From: Dasania sp051277005
GTDB taxonomy: Bacteria; Pseudomonadota; Gammaproteobacteria; Pseudomonadales; Dasaniaceae
Assembly: GCA_051277005.1 (NCBI GenBank)
Contig: JBNMPS010000003.1
Coordinates: 1 to 57,483 of the forward strand
Direction of reading: 5' to 3'
DNA: 57,483 bases
The notes under the pieces were generated by a model. That model was not told the origin of the DNA. It saw only the letters and a list, made by a program, of their open reading frames with translations, and did not search any database. Positions 1 to 8,567 of the stretch are shown here, in pieces. Position 1 is the first letter of the stretch. The number at the start of each line of letters is the position of its first letter. Position numbers and translations under genes: made by a program.

Positions 1-604
1 TTAATCGATCTGTGCCGCGCACCATGGTTGCTGCAGGGGCAAGATGCACGCCATTTAGTAAATGGGCGGGGAAACATAAAAATCACCTAAATATCTGTCA
101 AGACTTTTATTATGTTTTTTTTGATGAGCTCGCTGAGTAGTTATTTTTAGTTGGCTACCAAAAAATTAATTTTTAGAGGTTTTTATTAATGATGGTGGTT
201 ACTTTGCGTCGTTAATGAGCAAATGGAAGGCGGCTTAAAATGATCGCTTACCGTCTAATTACCATCAGCAATTTAGGGTATGTTATACCTGTGGCGGGTT
301 ATTTTCCAATGAAAGGGGGGGGGCTTTCTCTAGTGAATAAGGGGATGTAGCACGTATTCATGTGCTTTTAGAGGTTGCCTAAAGACGTTCCAGAATTTAT
401 TTTTCTTTTTTTATATCTTTGAAATGTTTATTAATATATGATTTTGTGCCTAGATTTTGATCTATTTATTTGTTGCCTATTAACTGGTTAACTGTTATCT
501 AGTTAACTGTTATCTAGTTAATTGTTACCTGTTTATTTTTTGCTTTTACAAAGAATCACGTATAACTTACAAGTTAAAATATTTTTATTTGATAAGGATT
601 AATA
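1..604. other. AT-rich leader region with no supported gene
   Basis: I see no convincing gene in this stretch upstream of the carrier protein gene. It holds a run of nine G (315-323) flanked by short complementary arms, and three tandem copies of a 15-base motif (487-531). The first 90 bases can be read open in more than one frame, but nothing there is recognisable. The promoter of the biosynthetic operon should lie in the right half. Confidence 0.6.
487..531. repeat. three tandem 15-bp repeats upstream of the biosynthetic operon
   Basis: Two identical copies of GTTAACTGTTATCTA (487-501 and 502-516) are followed by a degenerate third copy, GTTAATTGTTACCTG (517-531). The array ends 73 bases before the ACP start codon, a position typical of operator or activator sites. 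The function as a regulator-binding array is inferred; no regulator gene is visible nearby. Confidence 0.75.
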
Positions 605-1078
605 ATGAGTGACATTAATATTATTAATGCAACCATCGAGGTTGTTGCTGAAGTCTTGGAGTGTGATATTGATGAATTGGCTGCCAATTCAAAGCTTGTT
701 TTGGATCTTGGGGCTGATTCATTAGATATTGTTGATTTAACGTTTTCTTTGGGTAAAAAATTCAAAATTAAGATGCCTCAAAAAACGGTGATCATGCGGG
801 CAGAGGAAGAGATGGGTGACTTATCCCGTATCGTTAGCGGTGATGGCAAGTTGACCGCGCTAGGCGCTGAGTTGTTGTGTATGGGGCCCAATCGCTATAC
901 CAGTGAAGAAGCTTACGAAGGGCAGTCATTAATGACTATTTTTACCGAAACTACAATTTCGCATTGGGCAAATTTGTGTGGCGCTATCATAGAAAGCGAC
1001 TTGTCTGGTGATGAATTAATTCAAAAAAATATTCGCGAGACTATAAAAAAAGATTCTACTGCTCAAGTTGCCTGTTAA
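605..1078 (+). CDS. acyl carrier protein with long C-terminal extension
   Basis: This is a 157-residue protein whose first 80 or so residues form a phosphopantetheine-binding carrier domain. The attachment serine is Ser39 in the motif GADSLD, followed by the hydrophobic helix-II pattern of AcpP-type carriers. It should carry the growing acyl chain as a thioester in the cytoplasm. Normal bacterial ACPs are about 80 residues, so roughly 75 C-terminal residues are extra, and I do not recognise that part. The start has an AAGGA-type ribosome site about seven bases upstream. It is the first gene of a tightly packed operon with the ketosynthases, 24 bases before the first one. The carrier role is secure; the substrate is unknown. 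Confidence 0.88.
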   Translation: MSDINIINATIEVVAEVLECDIDELAANSKLVLDLGADSLDIVDLTFSLGKKFKIKMPQKTVIMRAEEEMGDLSRIVSGDGKLTALGAELLCMGPNRYTSEEAYEGQSLMTIFTETTISHWANLCGAIIESDLSGDELIQKNIRETIKKDSTAQVAC

Positions 1079-1102
1079 ATAATCCCCTGGAAATTTTTAT
1101 TC

Positions 1103-2371
1103 ATGAAGTCTGTTGCCATTACAGGGTACGGCGGGTTTTTTCCTGGCTGTTACAGTGCCAGTAAATTGTTTTCGTTACTTTATCGAGGGGATTCTTTATT
1201 ACGCTCACTGTCTCTGGGCGAGTTTGGTTCTCCTGTTAATGTTATTTGTTCCGCTTTGCAGAGTGAAGATATTCGTTTTCTTGAAGAGCAGGTGGCCCCA
1301 GCTAACTTAAGCGGACAGTCTGTACATATCACGGCAAAAATGGCGCTCTATGCGGTTAGGCAGGCACTGCAGCATGCGAGTCTTGATGAAACTTTGCTGT
1401 CAAAGCGTGTAGGCTTTTTTACTGGTTGTAATAAAGCCATTCCGTCATTACAGATGTTTATCAATTTGTGGGCGCGAGAAAAGTCACTCAGTGATGAGCA
1501 GTTGCAGTTTATCGGTAAGGAAATAAATACGGCGAATCAGGCTCAAGCTGCCCGTTATGTAGCGCAAGCGCTTGGTCTCGAAGGCCCGGCAATGACATTT
1601 GCCGATGCGTGTACCGCCGGTGCGGCTGCGTTAGTTGCAGCGCAGCGGCGTATTCAGGCTGGTGAACTCGACGTCGTTATCTGTGGTGGTACTGAGCAAG
1701 CGAGCCATCCGCTTATGCAAATGTTTTTTGCGAAGCTAGGCGCTCTGAGCAGCTCACTTCCCGATGACCCAACAACAGTCTGCCGACCATTTGACCAGGA
1801 TCGTTCCGGCTGTTTATTAGCGGATGCAGCCGCTTTTCTTGTTTTGGAAAGCGTGGAGCATGCTCAGAGACGCAATGCGCCTATATTGGCCTACCTGTCA
1901 GGCTCAAGCCGTCAGAGTGAAGCGCATAAAATGACAGCAACAGATAGCAGTGGTGTATTTTATGCTAAGGCTATGCAAGGTGCTTTATTCGATGCGGGCT
2001 TAGAAGCAAGTGACATTCAGCACATTAATGCGCACGGCACCTCGACACCGTTAAATGATGCCGCTGAAAGCCGTGCACTAGAGCAGGTGTTTTATCAACA
2101 GAGCTTCATTCCTCCTACAATAACCTCAACCAAGTCTGCGTTAGGGCATTCACTGGGCGCCACTAGTGCGGTGGAAGCGGTATTGTCCGTAGAATCTCTG
2201 CGGCAACAAAAAGTGTTGCCGACCTTAAACTACCATCGCCCTGGTGTTAATGAACCGCATTTATCCATTGTTACTCAAGGCCAGCCTCAAGCACTTACGC
2301 GAGTGCTAAGCAATTCCTTTGGGTTTGGCGGAGAGAATGCCAGTCTCATTTTTTCCAGAGGGGAGTCATAA
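1103..2371 (+). CDS. beta-ketoacyl-ACP synthase (FabF/KS-alpha type), first copy
   Basis: This 422-residue condensing enzyme has an intact catalytic triad: Cys170 in DACTAG, His311 in NAHGTSTP and His349 in SALGHS, with the conserved Lys344. It should catalyse decarboxylative Claisen condensation of malonyl-ACP with an acyl chain. The next gene, directly adjacent, is a ketosynthase-like protein without these residues, so the two probably form a KS/chain-length-factor heterodimer as in type II polyketide and aryl-polyene systems. It is not the housekeeping fabF, which normally sits beside acpP, fabG and fabD. The family is clear; chain length and specificity are not. Confidence 0.9.
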   Translation: MKSVAITGYGGFFPGCYSASKLFSLLYRGDSLLRSLSLGEFGSPVNVICSALQSEDIRFLEEQVAPANLSGQSVHITAKMALYAVRQALQHASLDETLLSKRVGFFTGCNKAIPSLQMFINLWAREKSLSDEQLQFIGKEINTANQAQAARYVAQALGLEGPAMTFADACTAGAAALVAAQRRIQAGELDVVICGGTEQASHPLMQMFFAKLGALSSSLPDDPTTVCRPFDQDRSGCLLADAAAFLVLESVEHAQRRNAPILAYLSGSSRQSEAHKMTATDSSGVFYAKAMQGALFDAGLEASDIQHINAHGTSTPLNDAAESRALEQVFYQQSFIPPTITSTKSALGHSLGATSAVEAVLSVESLRQQKVLPTLNYHRPGVNEPHLSIVTQGQPQALTRVLSNSFGFGGENASLIFSRGES

Positions 2372-3493
2372 ATGCCATCAGTTTTTTTAAAAGCGGGACG
2401 GCAGCTTTTACCTGGTTTACAGGGCGTGGCCCAACTGTTGGATGGTGAAAGAGTTGTGCCTGTTGAGCTGAAACTAGAACAGAATTCAGGTTTGGTGAAG
2501 AATGTTGCCTTGTTATCAGGTGAAATGCTCAAATCATTGAACGTGGGTCGAATTGTGCGTAAAACCTCAGAGCGCCAAGCGCACTGGGTGATATTTGTTG
2601 CGGTTAATACATGGTTGGAATATGTCGCTTCCCAGGCGCTAGGTGAAACGATTGTTGAAGATGAGAAAGTAGGTTTGTTTTTAGGCTTGGGCACAGTTGA
2701 TTGTGACGACGACGATGCCCCTATTGAATTTGATGGTTCTCGCAATGATTACGCATCTCACTTACTGGGTGATACCAAACCCTTGGTTGGGCTTATTTTA
2801 TTGAACAGTTCTGCCGGTAGCCATATTGCTCAATTGACAGGAATCAAGGGTATAAATGGTATGTTTTCACCCATGGCTGACGCCGGGGCTCAAGCATTGA
2901 TTGAGGCTTATTTTTCGTTGCGGGAGCGGCAGTGTAAGCGAGCATTAGTCGCAGCGGGTAGCCAGAAGTTAACACCTTGGTATTATTTGGCTTATCGCGA
3001 ATTACTGAGCCAACGTTATCAGGCGGGCTTCCCTACGGAATCTGCTGCAGCCTTGGTAGCGATAACAGAGCCAGAAGTCGATACTTGTGAGTTGTACGCC
3101 GTCAAGCGCTTGTTTAACCCACCTGAGAATCGGGGTTTCCCTCGTTTACAGGTATTCATTGATGAGCTTGCTCAACAGGGTGTTGCTGCACCCACGCAAG
3201 TGATTTATACCGGTGGTCTGCAGCTCAGTGGCCAGCAGCGGAACGATTTAGCAGAGGTTTTTTCGTCTATTTCTCTGTGCTGTCTGGATCAGCTAGTCGG
3301 TTATACCGGTCCTGCTAGTGCATTACATGGCGTTCATCTCGCTATCGCGATACTACAACAGCAGCGACTATTCAGCACCCTGGCAGCGAATGATACCCAG
3401 GTAATAGATGAGCGTGTAGAGAGCGTTCTCATTATTGCAGAGGGGTTTAACGGGCAATTGTGCTATCTGGTTGTGGGGGTGAATCGTGTCTGA
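2372..3493 (+). CDS. ketosynthase-like chain-length factor (catalytically dead), first copy
   Basis: This 373-residue thiolase-fold protein is a diverged ketosynthase. Aligned to its neighbours, the nucleophile is Ala169 (context FSPMADAG instead of FADACTAG). The NAHGT histidine motif is absent, and the second histidine is replaced by Tyr in LVGYTG. It cannot condense on its own and is best read as the KS-beta/chain-length-factor partner of the enzyme encoded just upstream. Its ATG follows the previous stop codon without a gap, behind a strong AGAGGGGAG ribosome site, which suggests equal, coupled production. The factor role is inferred from residue loss and pairing. Confidence 0.78.
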   Translation: MPSVFLKAGRQLLPGLQGVAQLLDGERVVPVELKLEQNSGLVKNVALLSGEMLKSLNVGRIVRKTSERQAHWVIFVAVNTWLEYVASQALGETIVEDEKVGLFLGLGTVDCDDDDAPIEFDGSRNDYASHLLGDTKPLVGLILLNSSAGSHIAQLTGIKGINGMFSPMADAGAQALIEAYFSLRERQCKRALVAAGSQKLTPWYYLAYRELLSQRYQAGFPTESAAALVAITEPEVDTCELYAVKRLFNPPENRGFPRLQVFIDELAQQGVAAPTQVIYTGGLQLSGQQRNDLAEVFSSISLCCLDQLVGYTGPASALHGVHLAIAILQQQRLFSTLAANDTQVIDERVESVLIIAEGFNGQLCYLVVGVNRV

Positions 3494-4751
3494 ACGTGTA
3501 GTGATAAGTGGTATGGGTATTGTCAGTGCCTTTGCAGGCTTGCCCTGTTATACCAAAGAACAGTATTGGAATTCGATTCGCGAGGGCATTAGCGCTGTTA
3601 CAGACTGGCAGCCAGAGGGGTGTGACGATTTTCCTGTCCGCTACGCAGCGGCTATCAACTTTGCACAATTTAAAACGGATCATCAGCAGATGTTGGCCGG
3701 TTCCCCGCTCTTGGAGCGTCGCGGTTATTTTGGTTTGGCGGCGGCTCTTCATGCGTATAAAGATGCTCGGCTAGACAAGTCAATGAGCATCGGTTGTGCT
3801 GTTTGTAGCGGTGTCCCAGATATTAGCGATAATGAAATGTTGGCTCTACAGGCCGCAGGTGCTTATCCTGAAAGCCTCCAAACCCATCAGCCGACAGATA
3901 TGAGCGGTTTGGCTTGTAGCAATGATCGCATGGTGTCGGCGATTGCGGAGAAGTGTGATATCACGGGCCCAGTCCTCAATATTAATGGTGCTTGTGCGGG
4001 GGCTGCCCAGGCCCTGGGCATGGCTTACCGCGCGATTCGTCGTGGCGAAGTGGATGTGGTCTTAGCGGGCGGTGCGGACTCAGTATTAAATACCCGAGTG
4101 ATGTCGGGTTTGTTTTTGTTAGGTGCCACAGCGACGACGTCGCCGAAAGGTTTAAGTCTATGCTGCCCCTTCGATAAACAGCGTTCTGGTTTGGTTGCGG
4201 GAGAAGGAGGGGCGTTTCTAGTGCTGGAAAGTGAATCTTCAGCTAAGGCGCGCGGTGCCACCATTTATGCCGAAGTGATAGGTTATGGTAGCTCACTCGA
4301 TGCCTACAAAATTACAGCGCCTCACCCCGAGGGTCAAGGCGCAAAAGCTGCCATGTTGGCGGCGATGAATGATGCGCAAATACAGCCACAAGATATCGAT
4401 TATATTAATGCGCACGGTACCTCAACGCCACTGAATGATCAGGTGGAAACTCACGTTATTAAAGATATATTCTCTGCGTGCCAGGATTACCCCCTAGTAT
4501 CTTCCACTAAGTCAATGATAGGGCATTGGATTTCAGCGGCGGCGGCACCGGAAGCGATGGCAACAGTCTTAGGGATTTACCACGGTGTCGTTCCACCCAC
4601 AATTAACCTGATGACCCCTGATTCCGATTGCGATTTGGACTATGTGTCCCATTGCGCCCGAGAGAAAAAAATTCGTTATGCTTTAAGTAATTCGTTTGGT
4701 TTTGGTGGTATTAATGCGTGTCTTGCATTTGGAGCCTATGATGGACGCTAG
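3486..4751 (+). CDS. beta-ketoacyl-ACP synthase (FabF/KS-alpha type), second copy
   Basis: This 421-residue ketosynthase has the triad intact: Cys170 in NGACAG, His310 in NAHGTSTP and His347 in SMIGHW, with Lys342. It starts with GTG, overlaps the previous gene by 8 bases and is itself overlapped by the next. It presumably pairs with the chain-length-factor-like protein encoded directly downstream, giving the locus two KS/CLF pairs. A second pair could start the chain, extend a different length range, or build a second chain; the sequence does not say which. The enzyme family is secure. Confidence 0.9.
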   Translation: MSERVVISGMGIVSAFAGLPCYTKEQYWNSIREGISAVTDWQPEGCDDFPVRYAAAINFAQFKTDHQQMLAGSPLLERRGYFGLAAALHAYKDARLDKSMSIGCAVCSGVPDISDNEMLALQAAGAYPESLQTHQPTDMSGLACSNDRMVSAIAEKCDITGPVLNINGACAGAAQALGMAYRAIRRGEVDVVLAGGADSVLNTRVMSGLFLLGATATTSPKGLSLCCPFDKQRSGLVAGEGGAFLVLESESSAKARGATIYAEVIGYGSSLDAYKITAPHPEGQGAKAAMLAAMNDAQIQPQDIDYINAHGTSTPLNDQVETHVIKDIFSACQDYPLVSSTKSMIGHWISAAAAPEAMATVLGIYHGVVPPTINLMTPDSDCDLDYVSHCAREKKIRYALSNSFGFGGINACLAFGAYDGR

Positions 4752-5715
4752 TCAAATTGTTGTGAGTGGCTATGGCATAGTGCCAACCGCTTCAGGCTTG
4801 CAGCGTTGCACTGGGCTGACACCTGGTTTAGGCGCAGAAGTAAAACCTTTATCTCGTCGTATAAAGCGTTTCGCCTGTCGTGCCGGTGCCCAAGCAATAA
4901 CCGCTTGCCAATTGGCTTTTGAAATGGCGGATATCGACCCCGAGGGCCTAGGTGAAAATTTTGGCTTATATACCAATCAGAGCGGCTATCAAAACCCAGA
5001 TATTGATGACTATGCGCCCAGTTTGAATAATTGGGATCCGAACCAGTCATCTGCGTTGAACCATCTGTGGCACAGCCGAGAGGTTAACCCTTTTTTGGCA
5101 ATCAATAGTTTGGGCAATAGCTTACTGGGTATCGTCAGTGTTCTATGGTCATTGCGAGGAGATTGTGCTGCTTTTGTTCTCAATCAAGCCGGTGCTATAT
5201 CGGCGCTCAATGAAGCCGTCTTTAATTTACGGCAAGGCACTATTGATAGCGCCTTAGTACTTAGTGCAGGCACCGACCAAGATATGTTTGAGCGTTATTA
5301 TCAAGAAAGGTATCAATCAAGGCATCAAGAAAGATATCAAGCAAGACTTGGGGGTGCAGCAGAGGACTCAAATACGTCAGAATGTGGCGCTGTCGCATTA
5401 TTGCTACAAAGAAAGGATGTCGCCACAAAGGGCATCGCTTGTATTTCGGATGTGTCTCAATATTATCGAGCAGTAGAACTTAAGAGTGATGTCGGGAGCG
5501 ATATTGAGCCAACAGATTGGCAAAAAATCATCGCGAGTCAATCGTATTACAATGCCCAAGAACCTCGGTGGGGGGGAATTGTTTACAGTTTGATACAGAT
5601 AATCTACCGCCTACAACAACAACCCAATCAAACCTCTATTCATATTCAAAGCCATGACCCTCATGGGTTACATGCAAGCGTGCGTGTTAAATTAGTTGAC
5701 GGAGTATCGTCGTGA
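4741..5715 (+). CDS. ketosynthase-like chain-length factor with Gln in place of Cys, second copy
   Basis: This 324-residue ketosynthase-like protein has Gln149 aligned with the nucleophilic cysteine (context FVLNQAGA), the same Cys-to-Gln change that marks classical KS-beta chain-length factors (for example EQAGG in aromatic polyketide systems). The catalytic histidine motifs are also missing, and the protein is about 100 residues shorter than its active neighbours. I chose the ATG at 4741 because a GGAG site lies six bases upstream; an in-frame ATG at 4738 is possible. Residues 187-202 are four repeats of YQxR (third copy HQER). It overlaps the genes on both sides, so it is translationally coupled. 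Confidence 0.76.
   Translation: MDASQIVVSGYGIVPTASGLQRCTGLTPGLGAEVKPLSRRIKRFACRAGAQAITACQLAFEMADIDPEGLGENFGLYTNQSGYQNPDIDDYAPSLNNWDPNQSSALNHLWHSREVNPFLAINSLGNSLLGIVSVLWSLRGDCAAFVLNQAGAISALNEAVFNLRQGTIDSALVLSAGTDQDMFERYYQERYQSRHQERYQARLGGAAEDSNTSECGAVALLLQRKDVATKGIACISDVSQYYRAVELKSDVGSDIEPTDWQKIIASQSYYNAQEPRWGGIVYSLIQIIYRLQQQPNQTSIHIQSHDPHGLHASVRVKLVDGVSS
5299..5346 (+). repeat. four 12-bp tandem repeats inside the second chain-length-factor gene
   Basis: Four imperfect 12-base units (TATCAAGAAAGG and variants) run head to tail at 5299-5310, 5311-5322, 5323-5334 and 5335-5346. They keep the reading frame and encode YQER, YQSR, HQER and YQAR. Copy-number change would add or remove four residues without a frameshift. 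Confidence 0.85.
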
Positions 5716-8567
5716 ATTATCAACATTATTGTAAACCAACGCTATCTGCTGCGTTGCATAGCGTGGGCTTGGATAAACAGTTTCATCGCGCCGAAGGGCA
5801 GTATTTATATCACTATGATGCACAAGGACAAGAACGTGAAGTACTCGATTTGTTGGGAGGGTATGGCGCGGTTATCTTGGGGCATAACCATCCGGTATTG
5901 CTTGACACATTGAAGCAGCAAATCGAGCAGAAGGTGGCTTTTCATAATCAATTTTCTCTGCGATCAGGTGCGGGCGATTTAGCCGCAAGGCTCAACCCTA
6001 TACTGCAGCGGGAAACCGGTTGGAAAGAAACCTTTATGTGTGCTTTTGCCTCAACAGGTGCGGAGTCTGTTGAGGTTGCTATCAAACATGCCGAATTGAT
6101 GCGCAGTCGCCAGCTTGATCAATTACAAGAAAAATTAAAGCGTACTCTGGAAAATACTGATACCAGTATAGATTGGCAGATTGATGAGGCTATTCTGGAA
6201 GATCACCCACAGTTACTCAATGACGACATAGTAATAAAGCTTGATAGTTTACATCAGTGGAATCATACCAAACTAAATCAAGCCCCACTATTTATTGCCT
6301 TAAAACACGCGTTTCACGGCAAGCTCAATACCTCCATTCAATTGACACACGGAACGATGTATCGTCATCCGTTTCGGCGTTTTGGTTTAAATACACATTT
6401 TTTTACACCAGCAGAATTAACGGACGAAGCGATTGAACGCTTGAAAGAGGATGCCAGTGCCTATGTATTAGGGGTTAAAAAACAGGGCGGGAAAATTCGT
6501 GTACAAAAAATTGAGTTACCGTTGATTGCGGCCATTCTAGTAGAGCCTGTACAAGGTGAAGGTGGCGTCTATTGTTTGAGCGAAGCCGATGCGGAACGTT
6601 TACATAGGGCCCGCGAACGTCTTAACTGTCCATTAATTGCCGATGAAATCCAGTCTGGCTGTGGGCGTTGTGGGAGCTTCTTGGCGGGCAGTCAAATTGG
6701 TTTGAAACCCGACTATGTTGTGCTGTCTAAGGGCTTGGGTGGAGGTATCAGCAAGATTGGTGTTGTGGCTATTCGTGCAAGTCGCTATGCCGATGGCTTT
6801 GATATGATCCAAAGCTCTACTTTTGGTGAAGACGACTGGTCTGCCAGAATTGCCGATACATTTGTCGAGCTCTTATCCGAAAATGATCAGGCATTGCTCT
6901 CAAGGGTAGGTGAGCGGGGAGAGGCTCTGGGACAGGCTTTGCGTGAACTGCATCAAGCCTACCCGGATATTATTCGGGATGTTAGAGGCAAGGGCTTATT
7001 ATATGGGCTTGAGCTTCAAGACTTAAGCCATAGTGCCTCGATTTTGATTAAAACAATGGACTATCAAGAGGCCACCGGATATCTACTGAGCGGGTGTCTT
7101 TTAGCCCGCTGGGGCATTCGCGTCGCTCCGCCCGCCAGCAGTGGTCGGGTCGTACGTATCGAGCCGAGTATTCAGCTGACGGACGCTAATATTCAGTATT
7201 TAGTCAGCGGCTTAGAAATCTTGTGTTTGGCCTTGCGTTATCAAGATACAGGTTATTTATTGGCTCATTTACTGGATGACTCACAAGCATTGAAGCGTGA
7301 ACCCACGGACTATCGGCCCGGATATAGCCATTTAGGTATAGTCCCTGCCGTTGGCGAAGCGGATGTTAAAGTAGCTTTTATTAACCACTTGATTTCCAGC
7401 GAGTGGATTAAAGAGGTAGACCCATCTCTGGCCCATTTAACGGATAGCCAAACAGCACTGCTATTGAATCGTTTATCCTTTGATCGGAGAGTTGCTCCCT
7501 TTGCTCCAGTGAGAATTCGCTCTCGTCAAGGACAGAGTGTGGATTTTATCTTGTACCCGATTAATGCTACATCACAGCAAATCGACGAGATGATGGCGAC
7601 CAATCAGCTGGATACCATTCGCAGTGCGATTGATGAACGTTTAGCCATGGCCAGAGAAGATGGCTGTCGTATTGCCGGTTTGGGTATGTTTACCTCCATT
7701 GTCACCAACAATGCCAAAGCAGTGGAGACCTCCGGCATCCACTTGACTACGGGTAATGCACTCACGGTAGCCATGGCTGCTGAGGCCATCGAAGCGTCTA
7801 TTACCGAGCATGAGCTTAGTATTAAACATGCCGCTGTGATTGGTGCGGCGGGTAATATCGGCTCGGTATACAGCACGTTACTGGCTGAATACTGTACCTC
7901 CTTGCTCTTGGTCGGTAGTGGTCGCATGGGGTCTATTCAGCGTGTGCTGAAAACAGCAGAGCTCGTGTATGCCACCGTACTCAATGAAATGGCTCAACAC
8001 CCAGAGCAGCAACAGGGTTTGGTCGAGGTATTGCGTCCCTATGCAGAGCAAAATAACTGGCTACAAGACGATTTTTTGAAACAAGCCTCGTGCGGGAAAC
8101 TTGTTTACGCCTGGTTTGAACAACACCTGCCAGAGGCTGCAAGACCTATCCAGGTATCCGAAAATTTAGATGACCTTAAACAAGCTGACCTACTCGTCTG
8201 CGCTGCGAATTCCTCGGAAGATTTTATTCAAGATCAGCATCTGAAAACCAATGTCTTGATCTGTGATATTGCTGTGCCTTACAACATATCCGAAACTTTA
8301 TTGGCTAAACGACCCGATATCCAATGCCTCCGTGGCGGCATTGTCAATACGCCCAATGGGGAAAGCCTGGACCCGCGCGCGCGGGCTTATCTGAAGACAG
8401 GACAACTGTATGCCTGTATGGCAGAAACGGTTGTTTTAGGCTTGTCCAATTATCAGGGGCATTACTCCTACGGTAATATTACCAAGCAACAAGTTAAAAC
8501 AATTATGCAGCTAGCGGCTGAGCACGGTTTAGCGCTAGCAGAATATAAAACAGCGGAGTCGATGTAA
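5712..8567 (+). CDS. bifunctional class III aminotransferase / acyl-thioester reductase (TamH-like)
   Basis: This 951-residue fusion has two parts. Residues 1-510 are a class III (ornithine/GABA-type) PLP aminotransferase: STGAES at 114-119, HAFHGK at 199-204, VEPVQGEGG at 278-286, DEIQSG from 311, and the PLP lysine Lys340 in LSKGLGGG. Residues 130-190 are an insert relative to plain aminotransferases. Residues 530-951 resemble long-chain acyl-ACP reductases: GLGMFTS near 656, TTGNALT near 679, a Rossmann GAAGNIG at 711-717 and ACMAETVVLGL near 901. The domain order and logic match TamH of tambjamine biosynthesis: reduce an acyl thioester to the aldehyde, then transaminate to a fatty amine. 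The GTG start overlaps the previous stop by four bases, behind GGAG. The product is inferred. Confidence 0.85.
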   Translation: MNYQHYCKPTLSAALHSVGLDKQFHRAEGQYLYHYDAQGQEREVLDLLGGYGAVILGHNHPVLLDTLKQQIEQKVAFHNQFSLRSGAGDLAARLNPILQRETGWKETFMCAFASTGAESVEVAIKHAELMRSRQLDQLQEKLKRTLENTDTSIDWQIDEAILEDHPQLLNDDIVIKLDSLHQWNHTKLNQAPLFIALKHAFHGKLNTSIQLTHGTMYRHPFRRFGLNTHFFTPAELTDEAIERLKEDASAYVLGVKKQGGKIRVQKIELPLIAAILVEPVQGEGGVYCLSEADAERLHRARERLNCPLIADEIQSGCGRCGSFLAGSQIGLKPDYVVLSKGLGGGISKIGVVAIRASRYADGFDMIQSSTFGEDDWSARIADTFVELLSENDQALLSRVGERGEALGQALRELHQAYPDIIRDVRGKGLLYGLELQDLSHSASILIKTMDYQEATGYLLSGCLLARWGIRVAPPASSGRVVRIEPSIQLTDANIQYLVSGLEILCLALRYQDTGYLLAHLLDDSQALKREPTDYRPGYSHLGIVPAVGEADVKVAFINHLISSEWIKEVDPSLAHLTDSQTALLLNRLSFDRRVAPFAPVRIRSRQGQSVDFILYPINATSQQIDEMMATNQLDTIRSAIDERLAMAREDGCRIAGLGMFTSIVTNNAKAVETSGIHLTTGNALTVAMAAEAIEASITEHELSIKHAAVIGAAGNIGSVYSTLLAEYCTSLLLVGSGRMGSIQRVLKTAELVYATVLNEMAQHPEQQQGLVEVLRPYAEQNNWLQDDFLKQASCGKLVYAWFEQHLPEAARPIQVSENLDDLKQADLLVCAANSSEDFIQDQHLKTNVLICDIAVPYNISETLLAKRPDIQCLRGGIVNTPNGESLDPRARAYLKTGQLYACMAETVVLGLSNYQGHYSYGNITKQQVKTIMQLAAEHGLALAEYKTAESM

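Noticed and set aside
1..90. Open reading on both strands at the left edge (minus frame gives HLLNGVHLAPAATM)
   Set aside because: The minus frame meets a stop just upstream with no plausible start codon, and the plus frame is too short to identify.
2287..2745. A 152-codon minus-strand frame across the first two ketosynthase genes
   Set aside because: It spans a real gene junction on the other strand, is Ser/Pro/Thr-rich and non-domain-like; a shadow frame.
5712..8567. Possibility that the 951-residue protein is a PigE orthologue of prodigiosin biosynthesis
   Set aside because: The aminotransferase domain is N-terminal here, as in TamH, and no other prodigiosin genes (PigB, PigC, PigD, PigI) are present.
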